From positions 97,625 through 161,624 of the forward strand of contig NZ_CDBT01000010.1 of the NCBI RefSeq assembly GCF_000819765.1: 64,000 bases of DNA, read 5' to 3'. The notes beneath the pieces were generated by a model. The model was not told the origin of the DNA and did no database searches. It saw only the letters and a program-made list of their open reading frames with translations. This stretch comes from Aeromonas bivalvium. Lineage in GTDB: Bacteria > Pseudomonadota > Gammaproteobacteria > Enterobacterales > Aeromonadaceae. This document shows, piece by piece, positions 28,212 through 37,530 of this stretch. A program made the position numbers and the translations under genes. Numbering within the stretch: the stretch's first letter is position 1; each line of letters begins with the position of its first letter.

Positions 28212-28556
28212 ATGGCTGACAATCCGGTGCTGATAGTTGACGGGCGCACCATCGCGACCGATGCCAAGGGCTATCTGCTCAATGTGGACGACTGGAGCGA
28301 GGCGCTGGCGCCTGTGCTGGCCGAGCAGGAAGGCATAGTGCTGGAGGAGCCCCACTGGGAGGTGGTGCGCTTCGTGCGGGCCTTCTACCTGGAGTTCAAC
28401 ACCTCCCCTGCCATCCGCGCCCTGGTCAAGGCGATGGAGAAGCAGTATGGCCCCCAGAAGGGCAACAGCCGCTACCTCTACAAGCTGTTCCCGCAAGGAC
28501 CCGCCAAGCAGGCCACCAAGATTGCCGGCCTGCCCAAGCCGGTGAAGTGCATCTGA
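28212..28556 (+). CDS. tusE: Sulfur relay protein TusE
   Basis: DsrC/TusE-family carrier that takes persulfide from TusBCD and hands it to MnmA for 2-thiouridine in tRNA wobble positions. The 114-residue product has [32 protein letters not shown] and the C-terminal PKPVKCI, in which the penultimate cysteine is the sulfur carrier. AAGGAGG precedes the ATG at 28212. It follows yccS closely and may be co-transcribed with it. Confidence 0.95.
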   Translation: MADNPVLIVDGRTIATDAKGYLLNVDDWSEALAPVLAEQEGIVLEEPHWEVVRFVRAFYLEFNTSPAIRALVKAMEKQYGPQKGNSRYLYKLFPQGPAKQATKIAGLPKPVKCI

Positions 28557-28572
28557 TGGGCTGACCGCCATG

Positions 28573-28602
28573 AAAAAGACCGCGCCAGGGCGCGGTCTTT
28601 TT
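28573..28602. terminator. Bidirectional terminator between tusE and dedD
   Basis: AAAAAGACCGCGCC-a-GGGCGCGGTCTTTTT: a long GC stem with five T on both strands, between converging genes. Confidence 0.9.
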
Positions 28603-28620
28603 CATGCAAAGCGAGGCGAT

Positions 28621-29382
28621 TCAGGGGTTGTAGGCCACCACAGAACCGCTCAGCCCGGTCAACTGGCTCACCTTGCTCTGTATCCCCTGCAACTTGGCCC
28701 TGGAGACATCCGGCCCGATGAAGACCCGGTTGATCTGCCCCTGCACCGGGGTACGGGGCACTGTGTGGGCCGAATAACCCGCCGCCCTCAGCTTGCCCAC
28801 CAGGGCATTGACGCTGTCCTTGTTGCGAAAGGCGCCGAGCTGGAGGATCCAGCTGCCCTGGGCCGGCTCGGGGGCCTTGGCCACCAGCTGCTTGCTCTGC
28901 AACAGATCGTCCATGGTCTTGATCTGACCGGCTTGCGGTTTGGGGGCCGGTTTGGCCACCTCCACCGGTTTGGCCGGCTCGGGTTTGACCACAGGCTTGG
29001 GCAGTTCCGGTTTTTTGGCCACCACCTCAGGCTTGGGTTGAGGCTTGGTCGTCGCTGGCTGTACTGCCGGCTGCACTGCCGGCGGCTGGGTTGCCTGGCC
29101 CTGCTGGCCCAACGTCATGGGATCGGGCACCTCTTCCACCTGCCACTGCTCGGCGGCGGCCGCCTGCTGCTGGCTCGCCGCGTGCTGCTCGGGCAGGGTG
29201 CTGGTGGCGGAGACCTGCAGGGCGGGCTTGGCGGGTTCGAGCTCGGGGCGCAGCGGTATGGTGGCGAACGACTCATCCTTCTGGGCCAGCTTCTGGCCAT
29301 CGAGCATGTCCGGCAAGAAGATCACCACCAGGGCCACCAGGATCACAGTGCCCACCAATCTGTTTTGGAACTTGGAAGCCAA
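28621..29382 (-). CDS. dedD: SPOR-domain cell-division protein DedD
   Basis: Inner-membrane protein that binds denuded septal peptidoglycan. The 253-residue product has one N-terminal membrane segment (residues 10-24, LVGTVILVALVVIFLP), a long Pro/Ala/Lys/Gln-rich periplasmic linker, and a C-terminal SPOR domain (about 178-253, with GSWILQLGAFRNKDSVNALVGKLRAAG). The start is a TTG at 29380-29382, with AGGAG six to seven bases upstream; no ATG fits. It follows folC as in E. coli, but cvpA and purF, next in E. coli, are not here. Confidence 0.92.
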   Translation of the reverse strand: MASKFQNRLVGTVILVALVVIFLPDMLDGQKLAQKDESFATIPLRPELEPAKPALQVSATSTLPEQHAASQQQAAAAEQWQVEEVPDPMTLGQQGQATQPPAVQPAVQPATTKPQPKPEVVAKKPELPKPVVKPEPAKPVEVAKPAPKPQAGQIKTMDDLLQSKQLVAKAPEPAQGSWILQLGAFRNKDSVNALVGKLRAAGYSAHTVPRTPVQGQINRVFIGPDVSRAKLQGIQSKVSQLTGLSGSVVAYNP

Positions 29383-29431
29383 ACCTTACTCCTACCCTTG
29401 TGTTGCTGTCCGGTGCGTCGCCCTGGGGCGC

Positions 29432-30685
29432 TCAGACCGGCTGTATCGCCAAAATGTCGGCGACAGTGTAAAACGAACCAAAGACAATGACCATATCGCT
29501 GGGACTCGCGTCGGCCAGGGCCTGCCGGTAAGCCTCTGACACGGCGTCATATTGCGCCGCGCCATCCTGACCCAGGGCATCGGCAAGCAGGGCCGCCGTC
29601 GCCCCGCGCGGGCCGGTCAGGCTCGCCAGATACCAGTGGTCGATGAGGCCATCGAGCTCGGCGAGCGATCCCGCCATGTCCTTGTCCTTGAGCATGCCGA
29701 CCACGGCCAGACGCCGCCCCTGACAGGGGATCTGGCGCAGCTGGCTGGCCAGGTAAGCCGCCGAGTGCGGATTGTGGGCCACATCGACGATGACCAGGGG
29801 CTCGCTCTGCAGCCGCTGCATCCGCCCCGCCAGCCTGGCGTTTGCCAATCCTTCGCGGATGGCGGGCTCGGGCAGCGGCAGGCCGAGGGACTCCAACGCC
29901 GCCAGCACTGTGACCGCGTTCATCAGCGGCAGGGCCGGTTTGGGCAATCCCGGCCAGTGGTGCTGGCCGTGATAATCCCAGTCAGCATCGTGCTCATCGC
30001 CGTGGAAGTCACGGCCCACCTGGCGCAAGGAGGCTTTGATGCGCGCCGCCTCGCTCGCGATGGTGGCAGGGGGATGGGGCTCGCCGCTGATGGCGGGTTT
30101 GCCCGCCCGATAGACGCCGGCTTTTTCCACCGCCACCGCCTCCCGGGTATCCCCGAGCCAGTCGCAGTGATCCAGGGCGATGGAGGTGATCATGGCCACA
30201 TCCGACTCCACCACATTGGTGGCATCGAGCCGCCCCCCCAGTCCCACTTCCAGCAGCACCACATCGGGGGCATGGCGGCGAAACAGCCAGAGGGCGGCCA
30301 GGGTGGCGAACTCGAAGAAGGTGAGGGCAATCTCGCCCCGGGCCGCTTCCACCTCGGCAAACGCCGCGCAGTGCTCGCTGTCGGCCAGCTCCTGGCCATT
30401 GACCCGTACCCGCTCGGTGAAGCGCAGCAGGTGGGGAGAGGAGTAGACCCCCACCCGGTAGCCCGCGGCCATCAGTATGCTGGCGGCCATGGCGCAGGAG
30501 GACCCCTTGCCGTTGGTGCCCGCCACAGTGAGCACCTTGCCGGGCAGCCGGGTCAAGCCCATGCGCCGCGCCACCTCACCGACCCGTGTCAGACCCATGT
30601 CGATGTTGACCGGATGGATCTGCTCCAAATAAGAAAGCCAGTCGACCAGCGACCGGCTTTGAGATTGTTGCATGTGCGAACTCAT
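29432..30685 (-). CDS. folC: Dihydrofolate/folylpolyglutamate synthase
   Basis: Adds glutamate to dihydropteroate and then further glutamates to folates. The 417-residue product has the P-loop VAGTNGKGSSCA near residues 57-68, the LEVGLGGRLDATN block, and VDVAHNPHSA in the C-terminal domain. The ATG at 30685 lies two bases past the accD stop; an alternative ATG at 30673 would shorten it by four residues. accD-folC-dedD form one operon by spacing and conserved order. Confidence 0.96.
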   Translation of the reverse strand: MSSHMQQSQSRSLVDWLSYLEQIHPVNIDMGLTRVGEVARRMGLTRLPGKVLTVAGTNGKGSSCAMAASILMAAGYRVGVYSSPHLLRFTERVRVNGQELADSEHCAAFAEVEAARGEIALTFFEFATLAALWLFRRHAPDVVLLEVGLGGRLDATNVVESDVAMITSIALDHCDWLGDTREAVAVEKAGVYRAGKPAISGEPHPPATIASEAARIKASLRQVGRDFHGDEHDADWDYHGQHHWPGLPKPALPLMNAVTVLAALESLGLPLPEPAIREGLANARLAGRMQRLQSEPLVIVDVAHNPHSAAYLASQLRQIPCQGRRLAVVGMLKDKDMAGSLAELDGLIDHWYLASLTGPRGATAALLADALGQDGAAQYDAVSEAYRQALADASPSDMVIVFGSFYTVADILAIQPV

Positions 30686-30687
30686 GT

Positions 30688-31551
30688 TCAGTCTTCGATG
30701 ACCTGGGTGTTCATCAGCTTGGCCAGCAGGCTGGCCAGACGGTCCCGCATCTCGCGCCTGTCGACGATCATGTCGATGGCGCCCTTCTCCAGCAGGAATT
30801 CGGAACGCTGGAAGCCTTCCGGCAGCTTCTCGCGCACTGTCTGCTCGATGACGCGGGGGCCAGCGAAGCCGATCAGCGCCTTGGGCTCGCCCACGTTGAT
30901 GTCACCCAGCATGGCCAGGCTGGCGGAGACGCCGCCCATGGTGGGGTCGGTCAGCACCGAGATGTAGGGCAGGCCCGCCTTGGTGAGCCTGTCGAGCGCC
31001 GCACTGGTCTTGGCCATCTGCATCAGGGAGAACAGGGCTTCCTGCATCCGCGCCCCACCCGAGGTGGAGAAGCAGACCAGGCCGCGGCCCTCCTTGATGC
31101 TCTCCTCGACGGCGCGCACGAAGCGGGCACCGACCACGGAGGACATGGAGCCGCCTATGAAGGAAAACTCGAACGAACAGGCGACGACCGGCACCCCCTT
31201 GAGGGTCCCCTTCATCACCACCAGCGCATCCTTCTCCCCCGTCTCTTTCTGGGCGGTGGACAGACGATCCTTGTAGCGCTTGGAATCCTTGAACTTCAAT
31301 ATGTCTTGCGGCTCCAGCTCGGCGCCGACTTCACTGCGACCTTCTACGTCGAGGAAACACTCGAGGCGGGCACGGGCGCTGATGCGCATGTGATGATTAC
31401 ACTTGGGGCACACCTCGAGGTTGCGCTCCAGCTCTGCCCGGTAGAGCACCTGTTCACAAGATCCGCACTTGGTCCACACCCCTTCCGGAATGTTGTGACG
31501 ACGGGGGGTAGTGATCTTGCTCTTGGGAAGGATCTTCTCAAGCCAGCTCAT
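30688..31551 (-). CDS. accD: Acetyl-CoA carboxylase carboxyltransferase beta subunit
   Basis: Together with AccA transfers the carboxyl group from biotin carrier protein to acetyl-CoA, the first step of fatty acid synthesis. The 287-residue product has an N-terminal zinc ribbon ([23 protein letters not shown]) and the crotonase-like core with [16 protein letters not shown] and [17 protein letters not shown]. The start [13 protein letters not shown] at 31551 gives the standard N-terminus; the frame extends ten codons further. dedA, next to accD in E. coli, is missing here. Confidence 0.97.
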   Translation of the reverse strand: MSWLEKILPKSKITTPRRHNIPEGVWTKCGSCEQVLYRAELERNLEVCPKCNHHMRISARARLECFLDVEGRSEVGAELEPQDILKFKDSKRYKDRLSTAQKETGEKDALVVMKGTLKGVPVVACSFEFSFIGGSMSSVVGARFVRAVEESIKEGRGLVCFSTSGGARMQEALFSLMQMAKTSAALDRLTKAGLPYISVLTDPTMGGVSASLAMLGDINVGEPKALIGFAGPRVIEQTVREKLPEGFQRSEFLLEKGAIDMIVDRREMRDRLASLLAKLMNTQVIED

Positions 31552-31670
31552 GGAATTCCTTAATGCTTTTGTGCCTGACAAAACGCACCGAGCCTTGATT
31601 GTTCAATGACTTATCGGCTCGGTGGCAATAAACGACGGATCATTAAACCACAATTTTTCGGGCGCAGTTA

Positions 31671-32480
31671 CTAAAAACTGGTCGTACCCGGTGCCGAGTC
31701 CGGCAGCCAGAGCGGGCCGAGCGGCAGCCGGGGCAGGCCCTGTTCGGCGGGATAATCGACGTCCACCAGATAGAGGCCGCCCGCCTTGGCGGTGGGCCCC
31801 GCCAGGTTGCGATCCTTGGCGGCCAGCACCTCGGCAATCCACTCCACGGGTTTTTGCCCCTGCCCCACCAGCAGCAGGGAGCCGGTGATGTTGCGCACCA
31901 TGTGGTGCAAGAAGGCGTTGGCCTTGATGTCGAGCACGATATAGGGACCGGAGCGGCTGACACACAGGTGGGTCACGTTGCGCCAGGGACTCTTGGACTG
32001 GCACCCCACGGCGCGAAACGAGCTGAAGTCCCGCTCCCCGAGCAGGCTCTGCCCCGCCAGGTGCATCAGGTCGGCATCCAGGGGCTCGTGGTAGTGGCTG
32101 ACGCCGCTGCCGAGGATGGCGGGACGATAGTTGTGGTTGTAGATGACATAACGGTAGCGACGGGCCGTGGCGCTGAAACGGGCATGGAACCCTTGGTCCA
32201 CCTCCTTGACCCAGCGTACCCCTATGTCCGGGGGCAGGTTGGAGTTGAGCCCCAGGGTCCAGGCGGATTCGCTGCGAACGGCATGGGTATCGAAATGGAT
32301 CACCTGGCCGGTGGCGTGGACACCGGCATCGGTGCGCCCGGCGCACTGTATGGCCACCTCGTGGTTGGCGATGCGGCTGAGGGCCTTCTCCAGCTCCTGC
32401 TGGACGCTGATCACTTCTCGTTGGCGCTGCCAGCCAAAATACCGGCTGCCGTCATATTCAATACCTAGGGCAATTCGCAT
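31671..32480 (-). CDS. truA: tRNA pseudouridine synthase A
   Basis: Makes pseudouridine at positions 38-40 of tRNA anticodon stems. The 269-residue protein starts [20 protein letters not shown] and has the catalytic aspartate in [14 protein letters not shown], then [18 protein letters not shown] and the C-terminal [17 protein letters not shown]. It is located between fimV and accD; a consensus-like promoter lies just before it. Confidence 0.97.
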   Translation of the reverse strand: MRIALGIEYDGSRYFGWQRQREVISVQQELEKALSRIANHEVAIQCAGRTDAGVHATGQVIHFDTHAVRSESAWTLGLNSNLPPDIGVRWVKEVDQGFHARFSATARRYRYVIYNHNYRPAILGSGVSHYHEPLDADLMHLAGQSLLGERDFSSFRAVGCQSKSPWRNVTHLCVSRSGPYIVLDIKANAFLHHMVRNITGSLLLVGQGQKPVEWIAEVLAAKDRNLAGPTAKAGGLYLVDVDYPAEQGLPRLPLGPLWLPDSAPGTTSF

Positions 32481-32513
32481 GGGTCACACTGTCTTTGAGA
32501 GAAAACGCGGCGA

Positions 32514-32543
32514 ATTATACGCACACAGGCACAAATGTCCCAA
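32514..32543 (-). promoter_or_regulatory. Sigma-70 type promoter for truA
   Basis: On the minus strand TTGGGA and TATAAT are separated by 18 bases, about 34 bases before the truA start. The fimV terminator lies immediately upstream of it, so truA probably has its own transcription start. Confidence 0.6.
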
Positions 32544-32570
32544 AAAGAAGGGCGCCCCTGGGGTCGCCCT
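32541..32570 (-). terminator. Terminator after fimV
   Basis: AGGGCG-c-CCCctgGGG-t-CGCCCT forms a stem with one internal mismatch, followed on the minus strand by TTCTTTTT. It lies 16 bases after the fimV stop. Confidence 0.8.
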
Positions 32571-32585
32571 GTTGGCATCCGGCGA

Positions 32586-34676
32586 TCAGGCCAGCCGCTT
32601 GAGCAGCTTCTCGGCCTCGCTGCGCTGGTGATCGTTGCCCTGCTCGGCCGCCTCCACCAGCAGCTCGCGGGCACTCTCCTTGTCGTCGATCTCGAGATAG
32701 GCCCGGGCCAGATCCAGCTTGGCCCCCACCCCGCCGTCATCGGCATCCACGTCGAAGCCACCAGACTCGGGCAACACCTCGGGGAAGCCATCCAGTCCCA
32801 CGTCCAGGGAGAACCCCTGATAGGGCTCCTGCTCGCTCTGGTTCGCCTCGGCCTCCGCCAGCAGGCTGTCTATCTCGACGAAGTCGTCGGCGGCTGCCTC
32901 GGCGCGGGGCTTGAGGGGTTGGCTCGGCTCGACATCGTCGAACGCATCCTCAAAGTCCGCCAGGGCCAGTTCGTTGGGATCCCTGGCCGGCGCTGGGGTA
33001 TCCGCCGTCTCGGGGGCCATGCCCCACTCGGCCAGCAGCTCCTCCGCGCTGGGGGACGGCTTGTGCTCGCTCGGCGCCGGCTCGTCGTCCAGGCTGGTGT
33101 CGAAATCGCTGAAGTCGAGCTCGGGCAGGCTGTCATCCTCATCCCGCCCGGCCTCATCCCTGGCGCGGCGATCGTCTTCCCCATCGAGTTCGGCATTGAG
33201 ATCGGCGAACAGGGCCGCTTGCAGCTCCTCCTCGCTCATCAGTGCCTCATCGGCGGCGGGGTTGAACTCGCCGGCCAGATCCATCTCTGGACGCTGGGGC
33301 CGCTCAAAGCGCTCGTCGGCGGCGAGATCCAGCTCGGGCACCAGATCCGGATCCCGCAGATCCCGGGCCTGCTCCCCCTCGTCGCTGAAGACCAGCTCCA
33401 GATCGTCCGGCACCTCGGTATCGGGGACGGAGGCGGGCGCAGGCTCGGGGCGGCTCAGTGGCTCCTCGTCGATGTCGGCGCCGATCAGCTGATCGAACTC
33501 GCTCGTCTCCTGGCCCATCACCACAGAGGTGGTCTCCGCCAGGTTCTTCTCCTGCTCCTCCAGCTCGCGCCGCGCCCGGGCCCGCAGCCAGAGCGTCACC
33601 AGGGCCAGCACCAGCAGCACGGGCAGCAGGATGATCATGGCCAGATTGAGCGGAGAGGCGAGCAGGTCGGTCAGCCAGTTGCGGGGGGCGGGCGGCGCCA
33701 CCACGGGGGGCACGGGATTGGCCCTGAGCTCGGCCACCTCTTTTTGCAGGGCCAGCTGATCTTGCAGCTGGGCCTTGAGGGTTTCCACCTCTTCGGTGAG
33801 GGATTGCAGCCGCAGCTTGAGCCTGTGGTTCATCTCGGTCACCTGACCGAGCTGGGCATTGGCATCTTCCAGGGCCAGGGCCATCTCGGTGCCCGGCTTG
33901 GCCTGCACCGTCTCGGTGGCCACCGGCAGGGGAGCCGGGGCGCTGCTGGCGGCGCTGGCCAGTACGGGGGCCACCGCCAGGGCCGCTCCCGCAGCCTTGG
34001 CGGGGCTGTCGGTGGCCTTGGTCGGGGCTGCGCTCGGCAGCGGGGCGGCCTGCGTTGCGGGTGCCTTGGTGGCAGCCACGGCCTTGGCCGCGGCAACCGG
34101 CTGGGGAGCGGCCTTCACCACCGGCTTGCTGGCCGGTTTGGCGGGGGCCGCGGGCTGGGCGCTCTGTTTGCTGGCCAGATATTTGGGGCTCAGCCCCTTC
34201 CAGCTGGCGTTGTCGCTGTTGAAGCGTTGCCGGGCCTGGGCATCCGTGTGGCGGCGCGCCTCGGCTTCGCTGGGCAGCGTGATGCTCGACCCCACCAGTA
34301 TGTGGTTGATGTTGCCATCGGCGAAACTGGTCGGGTTCTTGTCATAGATGGCCACCATGGTCTGGTAGACGCTGACCCGGCTACTGGGCCTGTGCCTGCT
34401 GGCGAGGCTCCAGAGGGTGTCGGTGGGACGGACCGGGCCGTAACGCCTCCCGCTCTGCGCCTGGGCGGCCACGGGTTGCGGCTGACGCACCGGCTGGGAC
34501 TGGGGCAAGGCCCTGGGGACGGGCTGGCTCGGCGGTACGGGCTGGCTGACGGGTTCGTCAGGGCCCCTGAGTTCCACGAAGAAGGGATCCCGGCCTGCCT
34601 CCTCGGCAGTCGCAGAGGCGGTATTGAGCAGACCCAACGCAAGCAGCGTCGCCAGTGTTATGCGGGATTGTCCCAT
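32586..34676 (-). CDS. fimV: FimV/HubP-family polar scaffold protein
   Basis: Single-pass inner-membrane protein that organises the cell pole and, in relatives, type IV pili, type II secretion and flagellar placement. The 696-residue product has a signal-like N-terminus (about 1-24), a LysM-like peptidoglycan-binding region (about 75-140, TDTLWSLASRHRP...SSITLPSEAEARR), an Ala/Pro/Lys-rich linker, a coiled coil (around 280-325), one membrane segment near 345-365, a very acidic cytoplasmic repeat-like region, and a C-terminal FimV domain (KLDLARAYLEIDDKESARELLVEAAEQG). It stands between asd and truA, the common place in gammaproteobacteria. Confidence 0.92.
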   Translation of the reverse strand: MGQSRITLATLLALGLLNTASATAEEAGRDPFFVELRGPDEPVSQPVPPSQPVPRALPQSQPVRQPQPVAAQAQSGRRYGPVRPTDTLWSLASRHRPSSRVSVYQTMVAIYDKNPTSFADGNINHILVGSSITLPSEAEARRHTDAQARQRFNSDNASWKGLSPKYLASKQSAQPAAPAKPASKPVVKAAPQPVAAAKAVAATKAPATQAAPLPSAAPTKATDSPAKAAGAALAVAPVLASAASSAPAPLPVATETVQAKPGTEMALALEDANAQLGQVTEMNHRLKLRLQSLTEEVETLKAQLQDQLALQKEVAELRANPVPPVVAPPAPRNWLTDLLASPLNLAMIILLPVLLVLALVTLWLRARARRELEEQEKNLAETTSVVMGQETSEFDQLIGADIDEEPLSRPEPAPASVPDTEVPDDLELVFSDEGEQARDLRDPDLVPELDLAADERFERPQRPEMDLAGEFNPAADEALMSEEELQAALFADLNAELDGEDDRRARDEAGRDEDDSLPELDFSDFDTSLDDEPAPSEHKPSPSAEELLAEWGMAPETADTPAPARDPNELALADFEDAFDDVEPSQPLKPRAEAAADDFVEIDSLLAEAEANQSEQEPYQGFSLDVGLDGFPEVLPESGGFDVDADDGGVGAKLDLARAYLEIDDKESARELLVEAAEQGNDHQRSEAEKLLKRLA

Positions 34677-34918
34677 GTTCGTTCCTTCGTATGACGGCCT
34701 ATCACATTGAAAAATCTGGATAGTTGCCTCAAAACAGTCGGTTCAATATAAATCAGGCTTGGGCGCCAAGCCAGTCATCCGACGCAATTAGCCCCAAAAC
34801 GCCCCGAGTGTAAGGGCAAAGTTAATTAATTGATATTAAGGGGGAATGTCGGAGCCACTTCCTGCCACTCCGATCACACTCGGCCCCCCTTGTCGGGAGA
34901 CCGAGTGTCAATGGGAAC

Positions 34919-35935
34919 TTACAGGTAGTCGCGGATCAGCAGCTCTGCGATCTGCACGCTGTTGGTCGCCGCGCCCTTACGAACGTTATCGGCCACGATC
35001 CACATATTTATACCGCTGGGGTGAGAAATATCCTGGCGGATGCGCCCCACCATCACCTCGTCCTGGCCGGTGGCGTCGCCAACCGGGGTCGGGTAGCCCT
35101 CCTCCTCGTCGAACAGACGCACCCCGGGGGCGGCCCGCAGCAGATCCTTGACCTGCTCGGCATCCAGGGGCTGGTGCAGCTCGACGTGCAGCGCCTCGGC
35201 GTGACCGTAGAAGACGGGGACCCGCACGCAGGTGGGGTTCACGGCAATGCTGGCATCTCCCAGGATCTTCTGGGTCTCCCACACCATCTTCATCTCTTCG
35301 CGGGTGTAGCCGTTGTCGGTGAACTCGTCGATCTGCGGGATGAGATTGAAGGCGATCTGCTGCGGGTAGAGGCTCGGCTCCACCGGCAGGCCGTTGAGCA
35401 GTTTGGCGGTCTGGCCGGCCAGCTCGCTCACCCCTTCCTTGCCGGAGCCCGAGACCGACTGATAGGTCGCCACATTGATGCGGGCAATGCCCACCTCATC
35501 GTGCAGGGGCTTGAGGGCCACCAGCATCTGTATGGTGGAACAGTTGGGGTTGGCGATGATGTTGCGATTGCGAAAATCGGCCAGAGCATGGGGGTTCACC
35601 TCGGGGATCACCAGGGGCACATCCTCCTCGTAGCGGAAGCAGGAGGTGTTGTCGATGACGATGCAGCCGTGCTCGGCGGCAATCGGCGCCCACTTGGCGG
35701 AGACCTCGGCCCCGGCGGAGAAGAGGGCCAGCTCGACCCGGCTCCAGTCAAACTCCTCCACATCCAGGATGTCGAGGTTCTTGCCGCCAAAGCGCACCAC
35801 ATCACCGGCGCTGCGGCTGGAGGCCAGGGGATAGAGACTGGCCACCGGGAAGTTGCGCTCCTCCAGGACCTCGATCATGGCCTGGCCCACGGCGCCGCTT
35901 GCGCCCAATACCGCTACGTTGAACTGCTGACTCAT
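34919..35935 (-). CDS. asd: Aspartate-semialdehyde dehydrogenase
   Basis: Reduces aspartyl phosphate to aspartate semialdehyde for lysine, threonine, methionine and diaminopimelate synthesis. The 338-residue product begins with the NADP-binding VAVLGASGAVG and has the catalytic cysteine in ANPNCSTIQ and the histidine-containing VFYGHAEALHVEL. It belongs to the Asd type that sits at the usg position of E. coli (pdxB-usg-truA). The catalytic residues here are intact, so it is expected to be an active enzyme. Confidence 0.93.
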   Translation of the reverse strand: MSQQFNVAVLGASGAVGQAMIEVLEERNFPVASLYPLASSRSAGDVVRFGGKNLDILDVEEFDWSRVELALFSAGAEVSAKWAPIAAEHGCIVIDNTSCFRYEEDVPLVIPEVNPHALADFRNRNIIANPNCSTIQMLVALKPLHDEVGIARINVATYQSVSGSGKEGVSELAGQTAKLLNGLPVEPSLYPQQIAFNLIPQIDEFTDNGYTREEMKMVWETQKILGDASIAVNPTCVRVPVFYGHAEALHVELHQPLDAEQVKDLLRAAPGVRLFDEEEGYPTPVGDATGQDEVMVGRIRQDISHPSGINMWIVADNVRKGAATNSVQIAELLIRDYL

Positions 35936-36032
35936 TGCTCTCTCCTGTCAAAGGGGTAGGCGCCCCCGAAGGCACGCCCGTCGCAGGGATGATCCTGCCT
36001 GTTTCGTTAATCGTTGAGGGCCGCCCCTGGCA

Positions 36033-37166
36033 TCAGGCCTGGGTGCGAAACCCCAGGGCCGCCAGGGCCGGATCCTCGCCAAAGGGGCCCGTCAGGCGCA
36101 GGGAGGAGAGCTCGCGCCGCTCCGGATATCCTTTGCGCTGCTCGTCGAAGCTGCCCGGGATGGCGAGGCGCGCCCGAAAGCGGGCATCGTCGCGGCGCAC
36201 ATCATAGATGAGGTGGACCAGCTGCTTGATCAGCGCCTGATCCGCCGCCCGCCCCGGGCTGAGCTCGGTCACGTCCGGCGCGGGCAGCAGCCGTTCCAGC
36301 TCGGCCCGGGGCTGGCGCCCCTCCTGCTGGCAGAGGGCCTGATAGAGCATCCAGGTGCCGCGCGCCTTGCCCTCCAGGCTGTAACCGGCGATGTGGGGGG
36401 TGGCCAGCTCGGTGTGGGGCACCAGGGCGGCCAGCACCTCGGGCTCCTTCTCCCACACGTCCATCACCAGTCGCAACGGAGCGGCCCCCTGCTGGCGGAC
36501 GAGCAGGGCTTCATTGTCCCACACCTCGCCACGGGAGGCGTTGATGAGGATCTGCCCCGCGGGACACCGGGCGATCTCCTTCGCCCCCAGCAGGTGGAAG
36601 CTGGCATCCTGCCCCTGCTCCGTGATGGGCACGTGGAAGCTGACGATGTCGGCCGAGAGCGCGGTCTGGTAATCGACAAAGCCGCTCGCCCCTTCCTGGC
36701 GTGCCCGCGGCGGATCGCAGCGAAGCACCTTCATGCCGAGCGCCTGCGCCTTGCCCGCCACACACTCGCCGGTGTTGCCGGCGCCGATCACGGCCAGGCT
36801 CATCCGACCAAGGTCGAGCTCATGGCGCTCCGCCAGCACCAACAGGGCGGAGAGGACATAATCCCCCACCGACACCTTGTTGCAGCCGGGGGCGCTGACG
36901 AAGGGGATGCCCCGTTCGGCCAGCAGCGCCTTGTCCACATGGTCCGTCCCTATGGTGGCGGTGCCCACGAAGCGCAGTCTGGGGCAGTCGGCGAGCAGGG
37001 CCCTGTCCACCCGGGTGATGGAGCGCACCATGAGGGCGTCCACGTCTTTGAGATCCGCCGCGCAGATCTGCCGCCCCGCCAGGGGGATCACCTCGCCAAA
37101 TTCGGCGAACAGCGCCTGGGCATGGGGCATGTTTTCGTCGACCACGATTCGCATGGGCATTCGCAT
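36033..37166 (-). CDS. pdxB: Erythronate-4-phosphate dehydrogenase
   Basis: Oxidises 4-phosphoerythronate in pyridoxal phosphate synthesis. The 377-residue protein has a D-2-hydroxyacid dehydrogenase fold with VVDENMPHAQALFAEFGEV, the Rossmann motif VIGAGNTGECVAGKA, the catalytic region NASRGEVWDN...DVWEKEPE, His in HIAGYSLEGKARGT, and the PdxB-specific C-terminal dimerisation domain. AGGAG lies about seven bases before the ATG at 37166, which is favoured over nearby in-frame ATGs at 37160 and 37154. asd follows 97 bases downstream. Confidence 0.95.
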   Translation of the reverse strand: MRMPMRIVVDENMPHAQALFAEFGEVIPLAGRQICAADLKDVDALMVRSITRVDRALLADCPRLRFVGTATIGTDHVDKALLAERGIPFVSAPGCNKVSVGDYVLSALLVLAERHELDLGRMSLAVIGAGNTGECVAGKAQALGMKVLRCDPPRARQEGASGFVDYQTALSADIVSFHVPITEQGQDASFHLLGAKEIARCPAGQILINASRGEVWDNEALLVRQQGAAPLRLVMDVWEKEPEVLAALVPHTELATPHIAGYSLEGKARGTWMLYQALCQQEGRQPRAELERLLPAPDVTELSPGRAADQALIKQLVHLIYDVRRDDARFRARLAIPGSFDEQRKGYPERRELSSLRLTGPFGEDPALAALGFRTQA

Positions 37167-37530
37167 GGCACTTCTCCTGACTCTCACTCTCGATGGACCG
37201 CGGACACGGGCCCGCCCGGCGGGTCGGCCATTCTAGCCCAAAGCGCGCCAAGAGTTCAGCCCGATCTGCGCCCCGGGGCAGATGACCCCATCCGCTGCGG
37301 GCAACTGCCTCGGCAACGGCAAGGGGCGATGCCCTGGTTGCACGGTTCCCCGCCCCAGCGGCCTGAAAAACTGTAACGGGAGATGACAAACGCCCCCGGC
37401 GCCTTGATCCTGACGAGCCGGCTGGCACAATGCTCCCTTCACGGCCAGCCCGGGCGCAGATGCCGGCTCGCCGCCATGCCGCCCGCCGTGACGCGGGCAG
37501 GCCAGTCCACCTCACGCCGGTCCCTCGCCC
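37167..37530. other. Intergenic region between divergent pdxB and PAP2 gene
   Basis: A 364-base gap. I see no gene in it. On the plus strand TTGATC and CACAAT, 16 bases apart (about 37404-37431), are a weak promoter candidate for the phosphatase gene. Otherwise it is GC-rich and without clear repeats. Confidence 0.4.

Noticed and set aside
26000-28267. A 755-codon open frame on the minus strand
   Set aside because: Antisense to yccS; composition is typical of an antisense shadow, and yccS has clear membrane blocks.
31603-32346. A 247-codon open frame on the minus strand
   Set aside because: Same strand but another frame of truA; Arg/Pro-rich shadow without motifs.
32535-34694. A 719-codon open frame on the plus strand
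   Set aside because: Antisense to fimV, including over its LysM-like and FimV C-terminal domains.
34877-34907. Terminator after asd
   Set aside because: CACTCGG/CCGAGTG can pair, but the loop is long and no T tract follows.
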